NCBI GenBank assembly: GCA_025506515.1
Contig: CM046456.1
Span: 14,642,061 to 14,706,060 of the forward strand
Direction of reading: 5' to 3'
DNA: 64,000 bases
Source: Flaveria trinervia
Taxonomy: Eukaryota > Streptophyta > Magnoliopsida > Asterales > Asteraceae
Shown one piece after another: positions 33,901-43,773 of the stretch (position 1 is the stretch's first letter; each line of letters starts with the position of its first letter). The notes beneath the pieces are model-generated. The model was not told the DNA's origin, did no database searches, and saw only the letters and a list, made by a program, of their open reading frames with translations. Both the position numbers and the translations under genes were made by a program.

Positions 33901-34169
33901 AATCCATCATCTTCTGTAGCTAGTCATCCATCTGGTGAACTGATGATGATGATGATATCAGTAATCACCTTTTCAAGTTTAGTGATCAACTGCCTGATTC
34001 AGCTAGACCTGATGTTCCTGTAGCTTCAGTAGCACAATCCACAACAAATGCTGATGAGATTTATACAACTTCAACTTCCTTTGAATTACCATCTATGATT
34101 GATTTCAAGGAAATGCTTCACCATCACCATCTGTTGCTGCTGAGCCTGCTACAAACACTTGCATAGATC

Positions 34170-35816
34170 TTATTGTGTACCAAGATCTGAAGAATCACCC
34201 TATGTCTCAAATCATTGGTGATATCAATGCTGGCGTTTCAACAAGAAGTCAATTGTCAAATTTCTGCTTCAATGCTCTCTTCATTAGTCAGCAAGAGCCA
34301 AAGAACTATCACATTGCTTTAAGGGAAATGGATGGTTTGAAGCCATGCAGCTTGAGCTTCTTCAGTTCAAGAAACAGCAAGTGTGGGAACTGGTTCCTCT
34401 ACCTCCAGGTAAGTGTGCAATAGGCACTAAATGGGTGTTTAGGAACAAAACTGATGAAAATGGGCTTATTGTTAAGAACAAGGCCAGACTGGTTGTACAG
34501 GGGTTTTCACAAGAGGAAGGTATTGATTATAATGAAACCTTTGCCCTTGTAGCCAGACTGGAAGCAATTCGATTGTTTTTAGCTTATGCTGCTTATCACA
34601 ACCTTAAAGTTTTTCAAATGGATGTCAAAAGTGCATTTTTGTATGGGAAAATTAAAGAAGAGGTTTATGTATGTCAACCACCAGGTTTTGAGGACAATAA
34701 ACATCCTAATGGGTGTATAAGCTTGATAAGGCTCTCTATGGGTTGAAACAAGCTCCTAGAGCCTGGTATGAGACATTATCAAACTTTCTTCTGGAAAATA
34801 ATTTCACTAGAGGCTCCATAGATAAGACTTTATTCATTAAGAAAGCTGGGCAGCATAATCTACTTGTTCAAATTTATGTAGATGATATTATTTTTGCATC
34901 CTCTGATCCACAGTTGTGTGATGCCTTTACAAAGTTGATGCAACAGAAGTTTGAAATGAGTGCCATGGGAGAATTACAGTTCTTTCTGGGTTTGCAAATC
35001 AAACAAAAGGCTGATGGAATTTTCATTCATCAGTCCAAATACACAAAAGATCTTTTGAAAAGTTTGATTTACAAAAGTGTAAGCCCTGTTCTACTCCCAT
35101 GTGCAACACCACACAACTGGATACAATCAGAAAGGTAAAGTGGTTGATGAAACACTTTACAGATGTATGATTGGGTCCTTGATGTACTTAACAGCTTCTA
35201 GACCAGATATTATGTTTGCTACATGTGTTTGTCCTAGATTTCAGGCTGCACCTAAGGAGTCTCATTTGATTGCAGTCAAGAGGATCTTTAGATATCTGCA
35301 AGGCACTCCATCTCTAGGTTTATGGTATTCTACTAGACATTCTGGTAAATTAGTTGATTTTTCTGACAGTGACTATGCAGGGTGTAAGTTGACAAGAAAG
35401 TCCACTTCTGGAGCCTGCCAATTCTTAGGCAACTGCTTGATTTCTTGGCAGAGTAAGAAGCAGACCTCAGTTGCTACATCAACTGCTGAAGCAGAGTACA
35501 TTGCTGCTGCAAGCTGTACATCTCAGGTACTCTTGCTTCAAAACCAATTATTGGATTATGGCATAACAGAGACTAAGACCCCATTGTTAATGGACAGCTC
35601 TTCAGCTCTTTGTATTGTCAAGAATCCTGTCCAGCACTCTAGGATAAACATATTGAAATCAGACACCATTTTATTAGAGATTGTTTTGAAAAAGGTCTGA
35701 TTGATCCAAAATTTGTTCCTAGTGCTGATGAGCTTGCAGACATTTTCACTAAGCCCTTGGATAGCACAACTTTCCAAAACCTAGTGTTAAGGCTTGGTAT
35801 GCTGCAGCTAGAATAA
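34170..35816 (+). pseudogene. SIRE-2 reverse transcriptase and RNase H
   Basis: RT from MDGLKPCSLSFF/LELLQFKKQQVWELV through FQMDVKSAFLYGKIKEEV and LDKALYGLKQAPRAWYETL to the catalytic YVDD at 34875-34886. RNase H contains SDSDYAGCKLTRKSTSGACQ, SWQSKKQTSVATSTAEAEYI and the end TKPLDSTTFQNLVLRLGMLQ. Frameshifts at about 34340, 34720, 35110 and 35640 are the only large defects. Pol ends at the TAA at 35814-35816. Confidence 0.9.
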
Positions 35817-36657
35817 GTGACAACTACTGATGATCTCAGCTCCAAGTACTGATGATCATTAGTTTATTATTGTCATATATATAAGTACTGAAGTTATTTC
35901 CCTCCGGAAGTTTTCTTTAAACTACTAGAGCTTAACTTCTCAGTACTCAAGTACTTTATTTGATAAAACAATGATGTAGTTACAACAGCTGATGTAGCTA
36001 CAACTACTGTTGTCAGAAATACAAATACGTACTGATGTCCTATGAAACATCTGAAAACACATGAAAACGTCTGATGAGTACGTGTTGAGGACAGTATGAA
36101 ACAGCTGAAAAGCAATGAATTGACGACAACTACTGATGAGCCTTTTTCTCTTCAGTAGTTTCCCAACTGCTGTTTCTTTCTAAACAACTGAAGCAAAACC
36201 ATGTCTTCAGTAGTTTCACAACTACTGATGACTAACACCAAGTCTTCAGTTGTTTACAACAACTGATGGTAAAACCAAAGTCTTCAGTAGTTTCCCAACT
36301 ACTGATGACTAATACCAAGTCCTCAGTTGTTTCATCACTTGAAGTCAAAACTGTCTTCAGTAGTTTTATAACTACTGATGACTAAATCTGAGACTTCAGC
36401 TGTTTCAACGTCTGACGGTTAAAACCAAGTCTTCAGTTGTTTTATAACAACTGCTGATCACACCAATACGGTCAGTCATTCCAAACCTCTGAAAGTTAAT
36501 ACCACGTCATCAGTAGCTTCAACAACTGATGACTAACACCAAAACCTTCAGTCGTTTTCTAACCCTACCCTTTAAATACCTTATCCCACCTTCAGAGTTT
36601 TTCCTGTCTTCTCTTCTCAAACCTAACGTTTAAAAACTCTGTAACCTCTCTTCATCA
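35817..36657 (+). repeat. SIRE-2 pol-to-ORF3 spacer with diverged repeats
   Basis: No coding signal. From about 36120 to 36545 the spacer consists of roughly ten imperfect ~40-60 bp repeats combining AACTACTGATGACTAA, ACCAAGTCTTCAG and TTGTTTC. The words CTTCAGTAGTT and AACTACTGA also fill the LTRs. The equivalent spacer in SIRE-3 is 49947-50537. Confidence 0.75.
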
Positions 36658-39600
36658 ATGGCGACCATGCAACTAAAACCACGACACAACTGTGTCGCAC
36701 ATCTCACAAAATCGCCATACTGGACCAAGTTTCACAACGCCATTGATTTAATGGTTCAGTCACCTTACAAAAAGGCTTTTCTGTTAAATCCCACCATATA
36801 TGCCGAATCTCTTAACCAATTCTGGACAAACGTCACTCTTGTCTCTGAGGAGAATGACACAGAGTCTCTTCAATTGTTTGTCCATCGTCAAAAAGTGGTC
36901 ATTACTCCAGACAGTCTTTGCCAAACCCTCAATCTGGATGATGCCACTTTCCCAACTGGTTATCCAAAGGGCACAATAGATCAATCATTTGCCCACCATG
37001 GATACCAGGGTAACCTGAGTGCATCTACCATATTGAAGAAACATTTCCAGGATGTCGGACGTCTCATCTTTCACATAGTAAATGTCTGCCTTGCCCCCAA
37101 GACTTCATCATGGGATCAAATGTCCACAAGGTGGCAATAGGTAATGTACTCCATCCTTGAGCAACAACCTTTAAATTTTTCTGAAATACTATTTTTAGAG
37201 CTCAAGGATATGGCCCAAAAACAACTTGCTAACCGTTGGATATTATATCCTCGGTTCATAATGGCCATAATTGAAAACCAGCTTCAAGCTGAGGGACTTG
37301 TTGGCCTGGCAGTCCCTGCTACGGCTGTATTGCCTGAAGTATACTCCCGGCACAACTCTGACCAATCACTAAAAATGGCTGCCAAGCTGCGCAAACCCAC
37401 GCAGCTGGAACCCACAGCCACCACCTCCAAATCCAAAGTCCCCACCAAATCCACTAAAAAGAAGTCAAAAAAGGCTACTCAGGGAAATGAGTCCCCTGAG
37501 GATTCCCTTGCAACACAAACGCAGGCTATATCCACTGGTTATAACCCCCTAGTGAATACAAGGACTTCACCAGCCACAGCCGCTCAGGATTCCTCTCAAA
37601 AGGCGCCTGCAGAAACCAAACAAGGGGTACCCACTAATCTGGGATCTTCCTCATTTGAGGAGATTGCCATTGAAGAGCACCATTCCCCAGGTGCATACTG
37701 CTTTTACCCCATCTCCCACTGCAACCGCCCCACAAAGTCCTACTCTCATTATTGCAAACGTGCTGACTCAGCTGCATGCCTCTCCTCCTCCCCAACAAAC
37801 ACCAACAAAGGGGAAAACCACATCAATTGAGGAAGAGGATCAACATGCTTCTGACAGCCCACAGCACCAGGGTTTAACTGTTCTATCTCCTGGTGCAGAT
37901 ATGCAGATAAGAACATCTGGTGAGGCTGCCACCTCTTCTGAATCAGCACATGATCAGACTGAGGCTGGTAACATAGCTAAGACCTCACCAGAGGCAACAG
38001 TGATGAAGGACATCGTCCTGAGGCTGGAAGTCCCTAGTTCCAAGAAAAAGGGGCACATGCTAAAAACGGTCTACACCAGTGCATGTACATCCTGCTACAA
38101 GAAGGAGGTCAGGTGATTCAGCATCTGCTGATGATGACCTGGGCTTCTTTTATGATGTTCTGGCCCAGAACACAATTCTTGAGGAAGAAGTCAGTAGACT
38201 ACAAAGACTACTTGACCAATTCTCTAAAAAAGCAAGTCCATCTGCCACCAACATAAACCCACATATGACACCTTCACCTGAAGGTCTCCCACACACTCAG
38301 CCACTAAAACTTCCGAGCCACCAGCTTCTATTTCTGGCACTGCTTCTCAGGGACAGAACCCCTCTGAGCAAACAGCTGCTATCTTTTAGCAACCCCTACC
38401 TCTCATCACCCCAATGATCACAGACATTGTGATCAAAACCATGCATGAGAGGCTTCCCTCAATCATACAACCCCTGGTGGAGGAGATTGTGAGCACAAGG
38501 CTTTCTTCTACTCAAACCCTTGCAACTAATGCAACCATAAAGGGGGAGAGTCAGTCAGTGAAAGCAAAGAGGAAGAGCATAGAGGGGAAGAAAGAAAAGG
38601 AGACTGAGAAGGAAGAGGAGTTTGTGAAGGGAGCTGACATTGATCAAGTGGGTGAAAGTCACAAAGACTTTCATGTCATATAAAAGAGGAAGGTTGAAGG
38701 AAAAGAAAAAGAACTCGAACTCGATGAGATGATCAAATGGCGGATGCTACACACAGTAAATCAATGGACTCCATTATTGATCAACTGTATAGACAAGGTT
38801 CGATACTGCACAGCTTGACTCAGAGATTAGGAGACTTGAAGTTGAAGAAATTCACTCAAGATGGGCAAGTTATGATGCATTAGAAAGAGAAAGACTAGAG
38901 ATCATGATCAGATTCATTGCAAAGTACCTTGGGAGATCATTGATCGAGATTAAGTCATGGACCAGGGACAGTATCTTGGCAATAACCACAAGATCTGTTC
39001 GTCTGAAGCATACACTAAGGGATTGGTGATTGAAGCACTAAATGAGGCAGGTGCTGGGAAGAAACGAACTAGCAAAACACTCAAAAGCCTCACTCACTAC
39101 AAGAATGCTAGAACAAGCTGCAAAACCTCCCACTTCAAAATCAACACTACCACAACCCACTAAACCAATTCCTTTACCCTCAAAACCAACAGCCGATGAT
39201 GCACCAAGAGAAGAAGAGAAGGGTGTTGAGGCTAGAAGAAGAGGATGATGAGGAAGAAGATAGGCTGCCTCTTTCCGAAGTCCTAACTTTGCCTAAAGCC
39301 AAACCTATGCCCATCACCCACCTCACAGATGGAAGCTGTGAGAGTAAAGATAGAAGAAGAACAGCAGCAAAAGCTTCATGATGATGAGATGCTGAAAAGC
39401 ATAGACAAAACTATGCTGCTTCTTCATCAATAATCAGTATGAAGAAAGAAGCTCTGAGATTGTACACCCTTGCTAACACATTTCAATATCAAAAGGAAAA
39501 GGTGAGAATATGGCCTGATCCTAGGGTGGCTCACAGAATTGTGAAGAAAGACATTCCTTCGAGATACAAGGGCCAGTAAAAAGGATCGTAGATGAAGAGA

Positions 39601-40172
39601 TCACAGTGGTCCTTGTAGTATCACCTTGGGAAATTGTAGAAGATTTCAAGAATGCCTATGAAACTAAACAGCACCCCAAAAGATTGTTAGAGAACAAGTA
39701 GTTAAAAAGGGGTTAGTCTACAAGAGGCTTGAGAACTTCAAACAAAATGAGCTCAGTCTGTTACTTGAAGGTACTCACCCAGATGAGTTTGCATACAGAC
39801 AGATTACAACAGTTGAGCTCAAAAATGGCAAACAGGCTAAGTACATTTCAGAGTTGTATGGGCGTGAAGGACTGTTTGATGGTGGAGCTTAAAATCTTAC
39901 CATGGAAGAACAAATTATGTTTCTCAGAGCATACACCAGAGAATCCTACAGGCTTATACATGGGAAGTAGATTTCATGGATAGGACCACAGCCCTATGTC
40001 CAGTTCCCCAAAGTCAGGGCTCTTATCCATACTATGCCAACCAAATTCAGAAATCTATTCCCAGGCCAGTGCTTAATTGGGTCATCTTCTTAGCTGATCA
40101 AGAAGGAAAAAGACCAATCTTATCGCCAATAATTAGTGGGATCTCAATAAAGTTAAGGTTTTGGCTGCATTG
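36658..40172 (+). pseudogene. SIRE-2 third ORF (env-like position), broken
   Basis: A ~3.5-kb region between pol and the purine tract. The ATG at 36658 (MATMQLKPRHN) starts a ~160-codon open stretch (LTKSPYWTKFHNAIDLMV, PTIYAESLNQFWTNVTL, VVITPDSLCQTLNLDD), interrupted by TAG at 37138 and then open for ~228 codons (NRWILYPRFIMAIIENQL, AVLPEVYSRHNSDQSL). A Pro/Ser/Thr- and Lys/Glu-rich middle with coiled-coil-like segments follows (about 38100-38700), then a conserved C-terminal block (HPDEFAYRQITTVELKNGKQ near 39778). The same protein is encoded at 50538-54080. The position matches the envelope-like ORF of SIRE elements; I see no clear signal peptide or membrane segment. Function unknown. Confidence 0.7.
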
Positions 40173-40173
40173 G

Positions 40174-40186
40174 TTTAGGGGGAGTT
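40174..40186 (+). other. Polypurine tract of SIRE-2
   Basis: TTAGGGGGAGTT directly precedes the LTR start TGTTGGACC. The same GGGGGAGTT tract precedes the 3' LTR of SIRE-3. Confidence 0.85.
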
Positions 40187-40967
40187 TGTTGGACCAAAAG
40201 AACCAATGAGCTGGATCAGAAAAACCTTAGTCCCCCAGACGTCACAACAACTGCTGAAGTCCACCACTGAAGACAAGTGCTGAAGACAAAGTCTGAAGAC
40301 ACAAGTGCTGAAGACAAAGTCTGAAGACACAAGTGCTGAAGACAAAGTCTGAAGGACACAAGTGCTGAAGACAAAGTCTGAAGACACAAGTGCTGAAGAC
40401 AAAGTCTGAAGACACAAGTGCTGAAGACAAAGTCTGAAGACACAAGTGCTGAAGACCAAGTATCAGACGTTGTCACAACAGCTGAAGAGGTCTTCTTCAG
40501 TAGTTGTGATGGTTTTCTTTCAGTAGTTTTATGTTTTTCTTTCAGTAGTTTTGTAAAACGACTAAAGAGCTTGTTCTTCAGTCGTTGTAGTTTCAGTAGT
40601 TTTGTATCAGTAGTTTTATGTTCTGTACTTAGCACTCTGATATGTTCTCAGTAGTTGTGAACATTTCAGTAGTTGTTAAGTTTTAGTATTTTTGTAATAA
40701 ATCTGCCAGATGTCACTATCCCGTGATATCAGCAGTGATTGCACTCTATATATGGAGTGTCAACCTATTGTAATTTGTGAATGATTGAGCAGAAACATTT
40801 GATATTATTGAAACATTCCTTTTCACAGAAATATATTCTCTCGTTTCAACCGTATTTGTTCTTAATGCATACGAATATCAAATTCTTGCTATAATTTGTC
40901 TAATTCTTGTTCTTATTCCGCTGTGTTACACTCTAATCCATCAAACTTGAGATCACTGATCCTGTCA
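40187..40967 (+). mobile_element. SIRE-2 3' LTR
   Basis: 781 bp, TGTTGGACC to ATCCTGTCA, with about six copies of the 28-bp unit. By eye almost identical to 28545-29360 outside the array, implying a fairly recent insertion. Confidence 0.9.
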
Positions 40968-41600
40968 ATTACGAAGCTGGCACGTACTCCAAAATGATAC
41001 GATGCCATATGGTGATTGTGGACCGTTTGACGAAGAGTGCTCACTTCCTATCGATTCGCGAGACATATTCATCCGAGAGTTGGCTGATCTGTTCATCAAG
41101 GAGATTGTAATCGTCATGGTGTACCGTTGTCCATTGTGTCTGATCGTGACACCGGTTTACATCTAATTTTGGAAGAAATTCCATGATGCCATAGGGACGA
41201 GGTTACATATTAGCACGGCTTATCATCCTCAGATGATGATCAGTCAAAGAGGACCATTTAGACCTTGGAGGACATGCTTCGGGCATGTGTTATTGATTTT
41301 GGGGGAGTTGGGACGACCACTTACTGTTAGCTGAATTCTCATACAACAACAGCTATCATGCCATAATGGTATGCCATCATATGAGATGCTATACACAGGA
41401 GATGCAGAACACCCGTTTGTTGGGGTGATATTTGTCAGAAGGAATTGGGGAGCGTCGAGGTAATCGAGGCTACGACTGAGAAGCTTGAGAAGATCAAAGC
41501 CTTCATGAAGGTAGCCAAAGATAGACAGAAGTCGTATGCCAATAAACGACGTAGACCGATTGAGTTCCAGGTGGGTGACTAGGTTATGTTGAAGGTCTCA
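40968..41600 (+). pseudogene. Tekay-D integrase core, broken
   Basis: It continues the gene cut at 28544: VDRLTKSAHFLSIRETYSSE, then shifted blocks for SDRDTRF, FHDAIGTRLHISTAYHPQ and TDDQSKRT, where the catalytic Glu is Lys as in Tekay-B. PSYEMLYTGDAEHP and the EKLEKIKA linker follow in other frames. At least five frameshifts. Confidence 0.82.
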
Positions 41601-41991
41601 CCTTGGAAGGGTATCATTCGTTTCCAAAAGCGGGGCAAGTTAAGCCGAGATACATAGGCCCTTTCCGAATCGTTGCTCGAGTAGGAGAGGTGGCCTATAG
41701 ACTAGAGTTACCAGAAGAGTTAAGTGGAATTCACCCGACATTCCATGTATCTCATCTGAGAAAGTGCTTAGTTGATGAAGATATGATTGTTCACTGGAGG
41801 ATATCAAAGTAGACGAACGGCTCAATTACATGGAGCAACCGGTGGCAATCATATATCGAAAGGAAAGGAGGCTGAGAAATAAAGTGCTTCCCCTTGTGCG
41901 TGTACAGTGGAAGCACAAGAAGGGATCCGAGTCTACGTGGGAGACTAAAGAAGAGATCAGACAGCATTACCCACAATTCTTTGAGGAATAG
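41601..41991 (+). pseudogene. Tekay-D GPY/F module and chromodomain
   Basis: RYIGPFRIVARVGEVAYRLE and HPTFHVSHLRKCLVDED are open to about 41812. After a one-base shift the chromodomain is complete: RRLRNKVLPLVRVQWKHKKG, then SESTWETKEEIRQHYPQFF and a TAG stop at about 41989. This is the best-preserved chromodomain of the Tekay copies. It links integrase to methylated histone tails in related elements. Confidence 0.85.
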
Positions 41992-42015
41992 CAGGTTTCA
42001 GGGACGAAACCTATT

Positions 42016-42030
42016 TAACGGGAGTGGACT
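42016..42030 (+). other. Polypurine tract of Tekay-D
   Basis: TTAACGGGAGTGGACT sits immediately before the LTR start TGTAACACCC at 42031. Confidence 0.75.
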
Positions 42031-42539
42031 TGTAACACCCGGTTATTTTAAAGACAATGAAAGAATGAATAAAGTGAAAGAAAAGAAGGAAAAGGAATAA
42101 AACCCAAGTAGAGGGACTAAAAGTGTCCAAAAGGACAAAATGTTTGAAAAGTGGGTGTAAAAGGTGGTATGGCCGCCCATATGTCACATACATCACTGAT
42201 CTTCGGGCTTTGGAGAGAGAGAGAGAGTAGCTGGGAGCAACAATTCTCGGTTTTGAAGGAAGAACAAGAAAGAATTTGAATTCAAGTGGGTTTCTAGGTG
42301 GTTGAATTCAATTTGCAAACAAGTTTGGAAGAAGCCATACTTAAGAGCTGCAAAGGTGAGTTCTAGGACCCCTCTTTTACCTATTTTAACTGATTTTGGG
42401 ACTGGAAATGCATGAATGTATGTTTTCATTAAACTGGGTTTCGGACCCGTATGTTTGAATGTGTGTATGATAATGTTATGATATGATGTATGATTATGTT
42501 CATGCTTGATGATGTTTCTAAGACCTAGGATGTATGATT
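42031..42539 (+). mobile_element. Tekay-D 3' LTR, segment 1 of 3
   Basis: It starts TGTAACACCCGGTTATTTTA and matches 6569-7080. It is interrupted by SIRE-3 at TGATT. The three segments (here, 55073-56087 and 61438-62135) add up to about 2.2 kb, the same as the Tekay-B LTR. Confidence 0.88.
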
Positions 42540-42644
42540 TGTTGGACCAAAAGAACCAATGAGCCAGATCAGAAAAACCTTTAAGTCCCACAAGACATCA
42601 CAATAACTACTGAAGACTTGATCAGCTGTTTGATAAAGTCTGAA

Positions 42645-42975
42645 GATCAACATCTGAAGACTAAAGTACTGAAGACTTCAACAGTTGAAGAACAAAGTCT
42701 GAAGATCAACAGCTGAAGACTAAAGTACTGAAGACTTCAACAGCTGAAGACCAAAGTATGAAGATCAACAGCTGAAGACTAAAGTACTGAAGACTTCAAC
42801 AGCTGAAGACCAAAGTCTGAAGATCAACAGCTGAAGACTAAAGTACTGAAGACTTCTCCAGCTGAAGACCAAAGTCTGAAGATCAACAGCTGAAGACTAA
42901 AGTACTGAAGACTTCAACAGCTGAAGACCAAAGTCTGAAGATCAACAGCTAAAGACTAAAGTACTGAAGATCAAC
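42645..42975 (+). repeat. ~59-bp tandem repeat in SIRE-3 LTR
   Basis: About five to six units built of GAAGATCAACAGCT, GAAGACTAAAGTACT and GAAGACTTCAACAGCT. The 3' LTR (54205-54490) has one unit fewer. The unit is related to, but longer than, the 28-bp unit of SIRE-2. Confidence 0.88.
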
Positions 42976-43322
42976 AGCTAAAGTACAAAGACTGAAGACA
43001 TCAGCTGAAGACATCAGCTGATGACAACAACTGAAGTTCAAGAAGTCCAAGTACTGAAGCCTTCAGAGTTTGTCACAACAGCTAAAAAAGCATTCTTCAG
43101 TTGTTGTGATGGTTTTATTTCAGTAGTTTTCTTTTCTATTTCAGTACTTGTAAAACGACTGAAGAGCATGTTTTTCAGTCTTTGTTGTTTCAGTAGTTTC
43201 TTTTCAGTAGTTGTAGTGATAGTTAACACTTGGTATTTTGTAAGAAGATGTCAGCTGTTTGACATCTTCAGTAGTTGTGTTAACTTTCGGTAGTTAAATA
43301 ACAGTTAGATGTCACTGTCAAG

Positions 43323-43355
43323 TGACATCAGCTGACGTCAGCTTCCCTTATAAAA
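43323..43355 (+). promoter_or_regulatory. SIRE-3 LTR core promoter with TGACGTCA site
   Basis: TGACATCA (43323-43330) and the perfect palindrome TGACGTCA (43333-43340) stand just upstream of TATAAAA (43349-43355). In SIRE-1 the perfect site is the upstream one of the pair. The 3' LTR repeats this at 54826-54858. Confidence 0.65.
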
Positions 43356-43565
43356 GGAAAGATGACCTAATTGTAACGATGTGCGTGAAGCCAGCCAAAG
43401 CATGTATTGAATGAATATATTCCTTTTGGCAGAAATTCTCTCTCTATAACAAACACTGTTTCATTGATAAATTTCGTTTGTTCTTGTTTAAATTTGTTAT
43501 TCGTGGGCTCATTCCGCTGCAAATCCAATCTAATTGATCAAACTAGATGCCGAGATCCTAACAAA

Positions 43566-43577
43566 TGGTATTAGAGC
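43566..43577 (+). other. Primer binding site of SIRE-3, one mismatch
   Basis: TGGTATTAGAGC two bases after the LTR; the seventh base is T where the other elements have C. Confidence 0.85.
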
Positions 43578-43773
43578 AGGTTAATCATTGATAGATTTAA
43601 CAATTGATCATTGAAACTGTTCTTTTGCTATCTACGTTTGATCGAATTACCAAATTTGCAAGAATTGGTTATAGAGATTGAGTTTCTGTTGCTTCTGGCC
43701 ATTTTGTTTGAGGTTCTAAGTGGTTTTGAGCTAGATTTACTTTGTTTATCTTGAATTTGTCTGAATTCTGAAT

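Larger units (their letters stand above)
28545..40967 (+). mobile_element. SIRE-2, full-length copia element with third ORF
   Basis: 12.4 kb, TGTTGGACC to ATCCTGTCA, flanked by ATTAT (28540-28544) and ATTAC (40968-40972), a 5-bp duplication with one difference. LTRs are 816 and 781 bp; the difference is largely one copy of an internal 28-bp repeat. Internal order is primer site, gag, protease, integrase, RT, RNase H, a ~840-bp non-coding spacer, a ~3.5-kb third ORF region and a purine tract. This layout, with a long ORF after pol, matches SIRE/Maximus copia elements. Confidence 0.92.
42540..43563 (+). mobile_element. SIRE-3 5' LTR
   Basis: 1024 bp, TGTTGGACCAAAAGAACC to GATCCTAACA. It carries a ~59-bp tandem array at about 42645-42975. 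Confidence 0.9.
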
